Assembly (NCBI GenBank): GCA_022606135.1 | Contig: JABYQN010000005.1 | Location: 434,001-498,000, forward strand | Direction: 5' to 3' | DNA length: 64,000 nt | Source: Fomes fomentarius | Taxonomy: Eukaryota; Basidiomycota; Agaricomycetes; Polyporales; Polyporaceae | In this document: positions 35,520-47,549 of the stretch, piece after piece | How the letters are laid out: each line of letters opens with the position of its first letter | How positions within the stretch are numbered: the first letter of the stretch is position 1 | The notes under the pieces: generated by a model | Database searches by the model: none | Told to the model about the DNA's origin: nothing | What the model saw: only the letters and a program-made list of their open reading frames with translations | Made by a program: the position numbers and the translations under genes

Positions 35520-37722
35520 CCAGGACAGTTCGTTTGAGGCCTCTATACTCGTCGCACACTTCCTCTCAAGCTACTTGGCTGTCGCGCATACACACCACTC
35601 TGCTCTCGCATACACTTACTTACCTTGCATATACTTAGAGACTTAATGCACTGTACTACCCTGCACACTATTAGGAACGCACCCCGTTCATCTCGAGCTC
35701 CATCCACGCGTGACTTCGATTGCGATGTCGGAACGAGCTTAATGAGCTTGGATATCACTCGTCGAAGGCAGTTGTGACGTTATGGGCCAATACACCGGTG
35801 CGTATTCTTGTCCTGGAGAGTTGATTGCAAGTGTAAGTGACCGCAAGAACTGGTTGTATGCACCGGTCCTACGTCGTTCAACAGGGCTAGCAGAGCAATT
35901 GAGTCGCGTTGCAGTAGTTCAATCTACATCTATACTGGCAGCGACGCAGTCTCTACACGCAACTCTATAGCACGGTGAATGGGGTCAGTAATATGCCTTC
36001 CGTTGCAATTCCGAGGACGCGTACTGTCTGAATCTGCTCTTCTATTGCAGCCTCCTGTTACCGTACGTACGTCGGCACCCACAGGATCTGCTATAGTGCC
36101 GCGATTCATTCCCTGGTACGAAGGCAGACTATTACCGGCAGAAAATCAAAGAAGCCCGGCGATCATGCACGGGCAGGAGCTTCCAGTACGTATACTTACC
36201 TGAGTGGAGCTTCACAATGCGCGAATACATGTTTAGAACCCACCAGCGTACGGCCGCAGGCACTGATCATCCGTTATTCCAACACGCTGAAACGGCAGAC
36301 CGAACTAAACGATCCGACCTACATAGCGGGGAACTCAGTCGTGTGATTCATGCATGCGATCACTGAGTACTGAGTTTCCAACATTACATACATTATCGCC
36401 CCCCGGCCAAACAGGTCACACATACAGTGCATAACAACGTCCGGCTGTGCTACAGCTACATTGTTTATGATGAGACCGCAGCGCACTACCTCCGAGTTCA
36501 TAAACGTGATATCCACATTGGCTGGTACCGGTGGAGCATCGCTGACCAAGGGTGCACTGGTAAGCTGAGCGACCGGGCGTGCACGGACAGCTAAAATTGT
36601 TTCGAAAGGGTAGCTGCCAACCTTGAACAGTTTCTGATTGTAGGTGTGTCATCAGACTGGGAAAAAAGGTGAGAGAGCGGCGGAAGGTCGTTATCTGTGC
36701 TTCTCTGGGTGCGGAGAAGTCGAAGCTCAATCACTCGTGATTGGCCACACCAGATTACGGATGTGTGAGCGGCAAAAGGGGCGATAGCGGACCCTATTGA
36801 TATTGAGCACAGTCTGTCTGACCCCTGAGCATAGTTTGCATAGTTCAGAGTAGATATTGCGTAAACGTCGGAGTTGGGGGTTGGACGGCGACATGCTCGA
36901 ACTACGAGCATTCGTCGCTCTTCATCGACATCGACGTCACGGCATGCATGTAAGTATGCATGAGGACATCTGTCTTGAATAGATCGCAAGTGGATCACAA
37001 GAGATGGCATCATACACGCTGCACGCAACTTGACGTTGGCCCGATATTCCGGCGATGAGATGGAGATCGCAGGATGCGGTCGAAGCATCGGCAGATGAGC
37101 AAACGAGCGGTAGAAGCTTCTCTGCAGCCTCGAGAGCGGTCGAAAGCGGCTAGGTCAGTGCGAGTGGAGACAACAGAAGACATATGAACGACTGAACGAA
37201 CACGGGGACACCGGAGACGCGGCAGACTCTCAGCTGCATGTCGGGGAGAAGATCGATGTGCAGCGTGTTCGTGCGATGGGCGGATGCGTGTGCATCTCAG
37301 CTCTACTTGAAGATGGTCGTCCGCGTTACAGAATGGGGACGATGAGTTGATAGGCCATGCATGAACTTGCATCGATTGCGACGTCCGAGGCGGAATTGAG
37401 CAGGATTTATCCGCCAACTCGTCCGGAGGGAAAAGCCGGAAGAACCCGGGTCAGCTGACCATAGAACAAGCGCTAGGTGGCCCATTTTGGGGTGGCGGAT
37501 TTTCAGCGTGCGTGCTCAGTCGTCTCTCAGACCTTCCGGTCATCTCAAGCTTGCCCGTCTCCAACCTGCTGCTTCTCGTCGGGGACGCTTGCGGGCAGTC
37601 CCCTTTCAACAACGTCCACCACATCCAACAATCATTCCTCTTTCGCCTCAACGCCCCGTCGCACCGCCACCAGGTCGTCGCCCGGTCCAGAGGGGGCTTC
37701 TCCTCTCTTTCTCATCCTCGTT
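35520..37722. other. 2.2-kb region without a supported gene
   Basis: Several short frames with plausible splice sites occur at 35782-36350 (for example MGQYTGAYSCPGELIAS before a GTAAGT donor, and a later segment around FIPWYEGRLLPAENQ), but no motif or consistent single model could be found. The right end is presumably the promoter and leader of the following gene. Confidence 0.4.
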
Positions 37723-40700
37723 ATGGCTCTTGGCGGCCTGGGTGCCATTCTGCTTGCTGGCCACCCCTCACTTTCTCCCAGCCATGTTCTCTCTCAGGTT
37801 GATCTCCGTTCAGTTTTCCTTGCGGTTGTCATTGTCATAATCGTTTTGGTCCTGGGTGCGTAATTGCCTCTCTTTCCGCACGAGCACCCTCTCTTATCAC
37901 ATATGCTATCTAAAAACGTGGAACCACACACACTACTCGAAACCGGCTTACCTACATCGCAACGCACACGGCGCGAACCGATGACCTATCTCACACTGGG
38001 ATATCCACATACTATCTCAAATTGGTTTCACAACCGACGCAACGCATCCAATGCGATCTAATCTTTGCTTGCCGCATGTCTTCCCCCGGGATCAGCATAT
38101 CTCACCAATCCATCCGAGACCTCCTTCCGGGCTTACCTTACCGAGCTCTCGTTCAAGCAGCACCTCAGCCGCATTGACGAGGGAGGCCAGGACGACAGTG
38201 CTGCTTCTGACGAGTCTGGAGTGCACTTCACGCTCTCTCGCAGGCCACCACCCGCTGTTCGGAGTTCTGGCACCGGCTTTGATCCAAATTCACCCTTCCA
38301 TTTCGTTAATCGCGCCTCGGTTTCCCTCCGCACACCGAAACATGTGTTCTACAGCTTTGGCATCCTCACGATAGCGGCAGTCTATCCGACAGGACGATCG
38401 AATACTCGCGGCAATGGTCATACACACGAGTCCGAACACCTCGGGTCTAAGGTTTCGGATGCTTGGTATATCGGTGCATTCGGGCGGTGGTGGAGAGGTG
38501 GCATCGTTCAGAGCTGGTGGCACGAGATGCTCGCAAACACGAAGGACTCGGAAAGATGTGGATCGGGCATCTTGGATGTGAAAGCGCTTGACGCGCTCGA
38601 GGGGTTGGATGGTGAGTCATTTTTGCCTCAACATTCGGAGCTATCGAAGCGAGACCGTACGCTAGGTCTGTCATTTCCTACCCCATCTCGTCTACCGACC
38701 GATGCATCCAACAAGCTCAGGGGCACGGAGCGATCTACCACAAGAGCAGGGAATAACATCCCTCGAAGCATCACCCCACCCCCACTCCCAAAGTCGGCAT
38801 CCTTGCCGCTCCACGCACCACGAGTCCCCACTTCCTCACCTCCGAAAGTCAGCGGAAGTCAGAGCCAGCGCCATGCAACCACGTTCGCACAAACAGGCGC
38901 GCTAGTGGCGTCCGAACCCTTACGACCGCCCGCTCCGCCTGTGCTGGCGTACTCCTCCTCGTCAACGTCGCTATGGGATTCGTCGCCGATAATAGCCGAA
39001 GTGCTACGCCAAATATCGCAATCCAAGCTCGCAGTGAATGAGCTTCGGACGCAGCTGAGCGACTTCCGCCAGGCCGCGTCTGATTCGCGCACGAGCATCC
39101 AGATGGAGCTCGACGCACAACGTGAGCGCAAACGCGAAGAGGACGCAGCACGTACGGAGATCAAGAGCCGCACGAAGATCCTCGAGGACTCGAAGCGGTC
39201 CGCTGACAGCAGCAAACGTGATGTGGAGAAGCGCCTGCGGGCGGCAGAGAGTGCGCGAGATAACGCCGCTGCGCGTATCGAGCGGCTCGGGGAGGAGATT
39301 GGCGTTCTGAGGGGCCGTATGCGGGAGGACGAGACGGCGGTGGTGAATTGCAAGAAGGAAGGAGACGCGCAGGAGGCGGAGACGCAGGAAACGCTAAAGC
39401 GGAAGAGGAAAGAAATCAAAGTCGCCGAGGAAGTGGTCGCGGCATTGAACATGCGGGCAAAGGAGCTCGAGGAGAAGATCGCGCAGGAGGAGGAGCGATT
39501 GCGGCGTGCGAAGGAGGAGGCAGAGCTGAAGAAGAAGCAGGATCGCTCGTTCTACCCATTGACAGTTGTCCCTGCAGACAACAGAGAGGACATCGCAATT
39601 CCTGCCTGGTCGCCCTACGCCAACCAGACCCAGGCACAGGATGCGCTCACCCATTCTAGCGCCGAGCTCGTTGAGCAGGAGCCTTTCCCCCAGCCGATCC
39701 GGGCCCCAAAGAGCAAAGGATCTGTCTCTTCCGGTTCGGGAAGCGACAACAGAGAGGTCTCAGTTTCGCCTCGTCCTGCTCGCCTCTCTCTCACCGGCAT
39801 CTCCAACCTGCGCGAGCCCGTTAATCGCGTTCTGCCCGATCCCGACCCCAATGTCCAGGTGCTCCTTCGCCCCCGCGGTTTCCCCGTTTACAACAGCGAC
39901 TTACCTTCGACGCTCTCCACGCAGTCAACGTCTACCCGCTTCTCGCCCTTCGGAGATAGCGATGACGCTCCCGAAACGGAGCTTTGTGCGCATGCAGCCA
40001 AGACCAACGGGATCTCGCCCATCAGCTCGTCGTACATCCCCAAGAGCCTTATTAACTCACTTGACGACGGCGCAGGCAGCTTCGACAACTTCGGCCTGGC
40101 ACGCTCCTTCCAGTCCGAGGACGACACCGTACTGTCACGGGACTGGCGCAAGAACGCACCCGTGCCCCCTCCGCTGCCCGTCGAGAGTCCCGGCAACGGC
40201 AACGGCATGTACACGACCTCGCCGTCGTCGCTGACCTGCCCGACGTTCGACGGCGTCGACAGGGATGATCCCTTCGAAGTGCGCGCGCCACTGTTGCGCC
40301 GCTATGTCACCTCCGACATGGACATGCAGCGCGCTCTACCGCCTTCACGTACGATCTCGGATCCGCCGCTTCCGCCCGTCGGTCTCACAGGCCAAACCCC
40401 TGAGACCGAGATCCCAGATACGACGGGACACGGAGTCGCACACAGGCGGTGGGCGTCGCAGCAGGACGCTGCGGAGAAGAGAAAAGGGCTCAACCCCGAG
40501 GCGAAGGCGTTCTCACTCACCGGTCACAAGAAGTCCTTCCCCTCCCTCTTCTCTGCCACGCGCACTCATCCGCACCCGACACTCGCCCCGCCGTTTGACT
40601 CCGCGCCTGGCCCGCCGCTCCCGTCAGGCAGCCTCTCAAGCCATAGTCACTCCTCGTTGAGCATCCCGAGCATCCCCGCATCGCTCGCGGAGCCCGGCAG

Positions 40701-41109
40701 CTTGTTCTCGTCCATGTCCATGCGCGCGTTCGCCCCGTCCCCCGCCGAGCGCGAGGCGCTCCAGCGCGCGCTGGGCGGGTCGACGAACACCAGTCTCGAG
40801 CGGCTCCCGACGCTCTCCGAAGTCTCCACCGTCTCGTCCTCGCTCCCCAGCCTCAGCGGCCCGTCGTCCCCCTCACACACCCACGCTCACGCTGCTCCCC
40901 CCGGCCTGGGCGGATCTTCCGCTGGCCCTGCGTTCCTCGCCAAGGACAATGCGTTTGGCGCGGGCTTTGGGTTCGGCAATGGGACGACGACGACGACGAC
41001 GCTCCTGGGCCCCGGCTTCCAGTCGTGGCTTCAGTCTTTCCCCCGCCGGAAGCCCAAGTTCAGCCCGTGGGACGATGAGGAACTCGAGGCAGGTGGGGCG
41101 GCGCAGTGA
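37723..41109 (+). CDS. Membrane-anchored coiled-coil protein of unknown function
   Basis: A first exon (ATG 37723) with a hydrophobic segment (SVFLAVVIVIIVLVL) joins across a GTGCGT...GATCAG intron (about 37855-38096) to AYLTNPSETSFRAYLTELSFKQHLSRID. The remainder is one long open exon, for a total of about 1,050 residues. A conserved-looking part (FVNRASVSLRTPKHVFYSFGILTIAAVYP, then AWYIGAFGRWWRGG) is followed by Ser/Pro-rich sequence. A strong coiled coil lies at about residues 340-500 (QMELDAQRERKREEDAARTE, then KELEEKIAQEEERLRRAKEE). The C-terminal half is long, disordered and Ser/Pro-rich. The initial hydrophobic stretch plus cytosolic coiled coil suggests an organelle or membrane tether, which is inference only. 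I do not recognise the family. Confidence 0.8.
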
Positions 41110-42981
41110 GTGAGGCGAGCAGGTGAAAGATCTTGTATGTGCGCGACTTGGGCGTACGTGTAGATGCGCGGGGCCCGCGGTGGGGTCTGTGGCTGTGGCT
41201 GGTGTAGTTGTGTGTTTGTGGTGAAAGAGACTATCTATTGTATGTAGAATTGCGCGCTGTCGAGTTCTTGCAGGCGAGTGCGGAGGGGAAGGGTGAAGCG
41301 AAAGATGGGGATGAGGGGGGGGGGGGGAGACAAGTGCTCCGCGAGTTGAGAGAGAGGGGGGGAGAGAGAGAGAGAATAAAGTAGCAGTGCGTGTTATATA
41401 AGTGCGCAGTAACGAATCGAAACGACCTCGTACCAAGAATATCTCACCTGTGCGGTCAGACGTCCAGACGCAGAAGCTCGAGGCTGCAATGAAGCCGGGA
41501 GGTGGATGCAGCCGTAGGCAGCTCGAAGCCGTGAAGGTCGCCGAAGACGATACATGGTGTCCACCTTCTCCCGCACACATGTGAGCGCAGGCGTGCACGT
41601 TGTGCGGAGAGAGGGCGCATCGAGCGAGGCCCGCAGGCCCGCAGAATATATAGCACGAAGCTAGATAATGATTATGATAGTCTCGTACCTGGGCTTCGTG
41701 CGCAGCGCTCGGTGAGCCGTCCGAGGCTCCAGCTGACGAGCAGGATTACAGCGACGCTTGCTATATCGTCATACGCTCAGGCACAACTGACGGAAGCATA
41801 TATGCACTCATGAACGCCCTGTGGGACTGCGCGCGGCGAGTTCTGGCCCGGGGCGAGTACATATATAAGCATTGGCTTGGGTGCATGTGCTCACTGCCAC
41901 CTACGATGTCGCCGTAGCACTGCCGTTAGCCCAAAGAAAGTATGACGCCAACCACGGTCGCCGGTCACAGTACCCATGCTGCTATCTTGTTTGAGCACCC
42001 CGAGATCTCCGGGACAGCCCTTACACACGTATATCGAGAAGCACCAGATCGCCGGGTCGAGAAATTTGCTTTCCTCGGCGCACGCGCTCGAGACTCACTC
42101 AACGGACGGGGATTGGTGCGAGAACGGGAGGTTCGTGGCTATATTCGTCATGGGACATCGTGGACTGCGGAGGGAGAGAGAGAGAAAAGAACAACACCAA
42201 AGTAACCAAAGAGAGACGGTAAACGAGGGTATAGGAATAAATCGATGCGGTATGGACGGGTTTTGAGAGACTGTGCGGCGGACAGTCGACGTCGATGGCA
42301 ACGGCCGGGCGTGGACAGATGAGATCGGTGTGCAGTTGGCAAATGCGCATGAGCATCGTAACGTCAGCCAAGTGTTCAACAACCGCTGACAAGAGCAAAT
42401 GACGTACGCGTGCGACTAGATACGAGCATATCAATATCCATGTGCGCCTGCTTGTCTGTGCGGGGTACTAGTGTGGGGGATGTTAAGGCGGTGATGAGAC
42501 ACGACGTCCAGAAGAATCCGCGAAAAATTCCTTCCGGCCCTATCAACAATGGATGTCGGTAGCGATACACGTACAGCGTTTGTTGTGCGACTTGCTGGGG
42601 GTGCGACCAATGCGCGTAGAGAACAGCTAGGAGTAGAGAGAAAGGTATCCAAAGCGTGCCGATGCTGAATATGCCGGAAGATGAAAGCAGACCGACTGCG
42701 ATGCGGGGGTATAGGCGGCGGCCTTTTGTGCAGATACAGCGAAACGGGAGATGCGGGAAGGAACGTGGAGAAGACGTGCAGACGCGCGATCTTCGGATGG
42801 GACGGAACAGTGTGAGTGTCAGGTGTCCATTCTATCGCACTACTGCGATGTCGATGGGTGAGGTAGCAGCGCGAGATTGTGTGCCGTCGGTAGCGGCCTA
42901 GCGGGCGCGGATGCTCGGCTTCGAGCTGATCGCGATTCAGCGAGTCGGCAGAGATAAACGATGTAGGACGGGCATAGCAGG
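41110..42981. other. 1.9-kb intergenic region between convergent genes
   Basis: Contains the low-complexity tract at 41315-41376 and two TATATAAG sequences (41395-41402 and 41862-41869) that could be core promoters of an unrecognised transcript. A frame at 41942-42205 begins 73 bases after the second one, but its product shows no motif. No gene is supported. Confidence 0.4.
41315..41376. repeat. G13 homopolymer and (GA)n tract
   Basis: Thirteen consecutive G at 41315-41327 are followed by GA-rich repeats at about 41348-41376. Located about 200 bases downstream of the coiled-coil gene's stop. Purine-only stretches like this are prone to slippage and to triplex or G-quadruplex formation. Confidence 0.9.
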
Positions 42982-45023
42982 CTATACTGCAGGATTGAGG
43001 ATACCGCGCACATCATCTACGTGTATGAGGTCGGCGAGGAAGGGGCAGAGGTCCGTGAGTTCCGTATCATGCGGGTCGTTAAACCATGAAGATACGGGCA
43101 CGGCATTATGTGGGTGGAAGATGTAGGATGCAGGTGAGTTGTCAAGGATGATCGTGTCCTTCACCGGACGGCCCAGTTGTGAGAGGTCCTAACGCGAGAC
43201 ATGTTTGAGCAGGTATGTCAATATCTGTGGCAGGACGCACCTTGACATAGTTCCCCTTGTGATTGTAACAGCTTTCTCGGAACAACCGATGAGCCACGGA
43301 ATGAGTGGGATCAAGTCTATCGAGTACTGGGTCCGCATACTGCAGAATGAGGACTTAATTCTTTTGCGTCTGCAGTGCTGTAAACATCCTGCCGCGTACC
43401 TTGCTTAAGCTTGCGGTGAAGACAACCACCTCGTAAATCTCTCCCATTTTCCGCAAGAACTCGTCTACCCCAGGTCGCTTGAGCACGTAGAAGTTGTGCC
43501 AATATGCCTCAATCTCCACGGGAACGATGTAGTCTGGCGAGGGGACAGCCTGCGGCGCATGGACATTGGCATGCGAGATGCTGCGTTTAAGCGGAGGAAG
43601 ACGAACCTTCAAGCTGCTATGGACGAGCGTCTCGTCCAAATCGAGCACCAAGCATTTACGTCCCGCGTGTTCGGGTGCAATTGGGGGTAATAGAGGATTC
43701 GGTTGGCCGTCCTGAAACGCAAGGTAGGTTTCAAGGCCGCATTAGGGCGGATAAGAGAAGGCTACTCACCGGCCCAACAGGAATCCCAGTTCCCCCAAGT
43801 CTGATCAGCCGCTGTTCCTCATCTTCCACGTCGCTGATCGCTATCAACTCATGGAAGTTGCCCTCCTCGGTGAAGGAGCTGTCCGAGTCCTCGCTGACAT
43901 CGCGACTAATCCTCTTCTCGAAGGTGTGTGGATGCGATAGGTTCTCACCTGTTGAACCTGGTGGCTGCACAGCGCCTGATGTTAAGCCATCCGTCTCTGA
44001 TAGCGGCAGCAATTGCTTTGTTGGGGTAGGAGGCACGATGATTTCGCCATCAGGGATCGTCGTTGGGATTGTGAGGGGTGGCAGGGTTGGCGGATTCACT
44101 GCTTCCATGCTCATTGCTCAGTGGCGTTAGAAGGGATGCGAGGGATGCATACCTGATGTAGACGTGGATGAATGCGTTCCGTGATTGACGGTCTCGTTAT
44201 CCTTCAGCGTCTGCTTCTCAGAGCCATGTAGGTGCGAGACGCCCTCGTCGAGATCGACGGGGTGCGTGTCTTGTGGGTCGACGCACGACTTGCAGAAACG
44301 CGTGAACTTTGTGAAAAACGGCCTCTTTTTGGCGCGCTTCGACGGCGACTTGGAGTCCTCTGGTAACGGAGGAAGCTCTGTCAGGCTCGAGGATGTCACA
44401 GCACCTTCTGAAACCGACTGCCCATCTCGACGGCGCTTGCCCACCGGTGCAGTTATAGCTGTCGCGCTTGACTCCTTCTCCTTGAGCGTCGAGTCGTTCG
44501 TGGGCGGCTTCTCTGGAGGCGACGCGATGGATATGGCAGTACCCGACATAGCGGTAGGCGGATCTGAGGACGCGGTAAAATCGGTTTGGGTAGGAGACGA
44601 GGTGGATGGGTCCTGCCCAGAGCTGCTATGGGTGTCGCTGGTGGTGGAATGAGCGTCCGCTGCCGATGCACCAAGGTCGGCAGATTGTGCGTGCGCAGAG
44701 GATTCTCCGCCGGGGGGTGCGCTGCTTCCTTCGCCTGTAAGGACCTGTATGGGAGACGAAGGTGTGGACCCAGGATGCCGCGCCTGGCTGCCCTCGCCGT
44801 GGTGGTATATTGCCTCGGTATCTCGACCCAGACCTGCTTCTGACGCCTGCGCGATATCTCGTTGAGCAGGGCGCGAGTAGACGCCTAAATAACCACAACG
44901 AACCTGTATATGTGCTACAGAGTGCGAGGAGCCAGCGCTGACCATGGCCTCACGAACGGGGATCGGGGACGTGGGACTGGAGAGAGACGTCGCCGTCGTC
45001 GCATCAACGACCTGTCCTCTCAC
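42982..45023 (-). CDS. SCP/Psr1-type (FCP1-like, HAD) protein phosphatase
   Basis: The C-terminal catalytic domain has the HAD nucleophile motif [12 protein letters not shown], where the first Asp is phosphorylated. [73 protein letters not shown] sequence runs across two introns. [39 protein letters not shown] supplies the distal Asp residues. This arrangement is that of yeast Psr1/Psr2 and animal SCP phosphatases, which act on phospho-Ser. The first 420 or so residues are Ser/Pro/Thr-rich and disordered, with a conserved-looking [19 protein letters not shown] segment also seen in Psr-type proteins. The start at 45023 is the first ATG in frame; an upstream exon cannot be excluded. Stop TAG at 42982-42984. 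Confidence 0.9.
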
Positions 45024-45784
45024 TCTGCGCGCCTAGCGCCCAGGCGTGGGCGTCTCGCCGTTCGTTTTGCAGCGAGGGCCACGCGTCCGAGTCGCGCGTT
45101 GTTTTTCTGAGTCTCATTTCCGCCGCGTCGACCAAGCGTTCATTAACGTTTATGACGACCCTCGTTGCTGTGTACCACGCCGCATACACGCCTCAGCGTC
45201 CACCATGTCCCCGCCATGCACGCTCCTCGCGGGAGAAGACCTGAGTAGGCAAGCAGACACTCGCCGAAAGTCCAGCTGGACGATTGTAGCGTAAATCAAC
45301 GCTGATTGGCCCGGCCGCCTCATACCTTCGCAATGAATCGGAGGCCATGTGCTCCCTCTTGACGACCAGATGTCAATAAGTCGTCGTTGTTGGTCTTTAT
45401 GTTCTGCAAGCAAGCGATGATACCCGCAGGATGACTTATCAGAGCTACCTGGTCCGTGCGCGCGCTGGTGCTATATAAACCTTCTCCCCGCTTTTGAGAC
45501 CTCATTCTTGTGCTCGGGCACGTACTGGCACCAGTGAGGTCTTTACCGAGGTCCAGTCTTTTGCTGATTGCAAATTACACATCCGAACTCGTCTGTTAGC
45601 TTCGGCTTTCAGCAATTTTTGGCAAACATCTATCCCAATGATGACCTTTACTTGTGGTCGAAGGGTTTCTTCTACAGTAGTGTACAGGCGATAATATATC
45701 TTGTTCTCCTACCATCATCTGCCTGAACGTCTGAGTTCGTGATCCACTATCTCGTGAACTTTCTCGTAAGCATAGGCAACTGTC
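45024..45784. promoter_or_regulatory. Divergent intergenic region between phosphatase and KTI12
   Basis: Includes a TATATAAA element at 45472-45479, pointing toward KTI12 and about 305 bases before its ATG, which would leave a leader of roughly 270 bases. Otherwise nothing recognised. Confidence 0.45.
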
Positions 45785-46995
45785 ATGGCTCTGGTCACAA
45801 TATCGGGATATCCTTGCTCTGGAAAGTCACGACGAGCAGAACAACTACGCACCCATCTAGAAGCAAAATTGCAGGATCCCTCGTACGAAGGTCCTCATCT
45901 GAAGGTAGTGATCGTCTCGGACGACAGTCTGAACCTCTCTCGCACTGTCTACAATGGTGAGAGTGGACTCTAGTACTTTATTTGAGACCAAGCAGCTAAC
46001 AAGAGAAGATGGACGAGCGGAAAAGCCAGCAAGGGCTTCGCTATTCACAGCGATGCAGAGGCAGATGGGACAAGATACGATTCTCATTGTCGACTCAATG
46101 AACTACATCAAAGGTTTCCGGTACCAGATGTACTGTGCAGCGAGAGAGCACAAGCTACGGGTCTGCACTGTGAGTCCCCAGACTTGATGCAATAGAGCAA
46201 ACCGGATGCGATCCAAGGAGTGCGAAGTAGGTCTTCGTAGTGGCGACACACGACCAGTGCAGAGACTGGAATGCATCGCGCGAAGATGGCCTTGAATATG
46301 CGCCAGAAACGTGGGTTGGGCGTATGTCATGACATGTTAACGGCTGACAAACCCTCTGTGGATCTCCACTCTAGGCTCGACAACCTCCTCCTGCGATATG
46401 AAGAGCCCTCGTCAATGGTCCGCTGGGACTCACCGCTCTTCACCGTACCTTGGATTGACACAGATGTCCCTGCTGACGAGATCTGGAAGGCGATCACAGA
46501 AGGAATTGTCAAGCCACCAAACGCAGGAACCCAAGCGGTATGTCCTGCCCTGCTATTCTCAAGGAACACCCCTAACACTCACCTCGACATCGACGATGAC
46601 TTTCACATTCACACCCGATCGTCCCCTCCATGCTCATTGGCTGTACCTATGCGCGATTTGTGGTGGAACAGGTTCCCAAGGCACCGACGGACGCCCTCCG
46701 GACACTCGAGCACACCTCCACCACCATGGTCGCCGCCATAATGGCGGAACAGGCTGCATCTGGCGGCTTTTCTGGGCCCGTCACTCTGACACTCTCTCCG
46801 ACGCTCAGGGCCAAGGCGATCCTTCCGTCGCGCAACATCACGCTCTCGGAGCTCCAGCGTCTTAAGCGGCAGTTCGTCACGGTGCACAAGAAGGCGATCA
46901 CGCTCGGGACGACGGAGAAGGGTGCGGTGGACTGGAGCGAGGAGAGCATTGCGGACAAGTTCGCAGTGTACATCGAGGGTAATCTCAAGCCGTGA
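45785..46995 (+). CDS. KTI12: Elongator-associated ATPase Kti12
   Basis: P-loop protein required with the Elongator complex for wobble-uridine modification of tRNAs. ATG at 45785 opens MALVTISGYPCSGKSRRAEQL with the Walker A loop. Then come VVIVSDDSLNLSR, EDGRAEKPARASLFTAMQRQMGQDTILIVDSMNYIKGFRYQMYCAAREHKLRVCT, VFVVATHDQCRDWNASR, LDNLLLRYEEPSSMVRWDSPLFTVPW, and the C-terminal tRNA-binding part with NITLSELQRLKRQFVTVHKK. Six short introns are needed. The joined protein has about 300 residues, as is normal. Stop TGA at 46993-46995. Confidence 0.94.
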
Positions 46996-47549
46996 CACTG
47001 ATCTTAGCAGTCTTTGAAGAAATCTTTAGTCACCATCTTACATGTGATTCCTGCGGGCTCCCTCAAGACTTCTGCCATCGGATGAGACATGCCAGCGGTC
47101 ATTGGTCGAAGCTCGGTATTTACCTATAACGATCGGCGTGCCTAGCTTGGGTCCTGCATTACATCCCGCATATCTGCGCCCGCCGGAACCAAGGCACCCA
47201 CTTCATCACCACTGTCCTGAATAATTCATATGGCCCTGGTACCACGATCGTCCTTGCGTGAGGTTCTGGACGGGGTTGGACCGCTGGACGCGTTCCCAGC
47301 GCCTCTTCCGTCAACGCGGACAAATGAGCGCGTTCCGATCGCGTCCTGGTCAGTGGCGGCTACCCTATTCCGTCCACCGGATAAGTACTGATGCGGACCG
47401 TGGTTGTTCGGGGTGTGCGGGCGCGGCGGAAAGGGCAATGTTTATGAAGTGGTAAGGTTCCACACATCGAGGCATCCCTTCTCGCCTCGCGCTTCACCTA
47501 CAAGTCCATCTCGTCTACCGAGGCACTGACCCCAACTGAGGTTTTCCGC
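46996..47549. other. Intergenic region with a broken open frame
   Basis: A frame starting ATG at 47230 (MALVPRSSLREVLDGVGPLD) runs 53 codons to TGA near 47390, then stays open for about 55 more codons in the same frame (CGPWLFGVCGRGGKGNVYEVV) to a second stop near 47528. It may be a small gene with an in-frame stop, or part of the leader of the next gene. No homology recognised. Confidence 0.3.

Noticed and set aside
40873..41598. 241-codon minus-strand frame at the end of the coiled-coil gene
   Set aside because: Built from the complement of the Ser/Pro-rich tail and the purine-rich repeat; no independent support.
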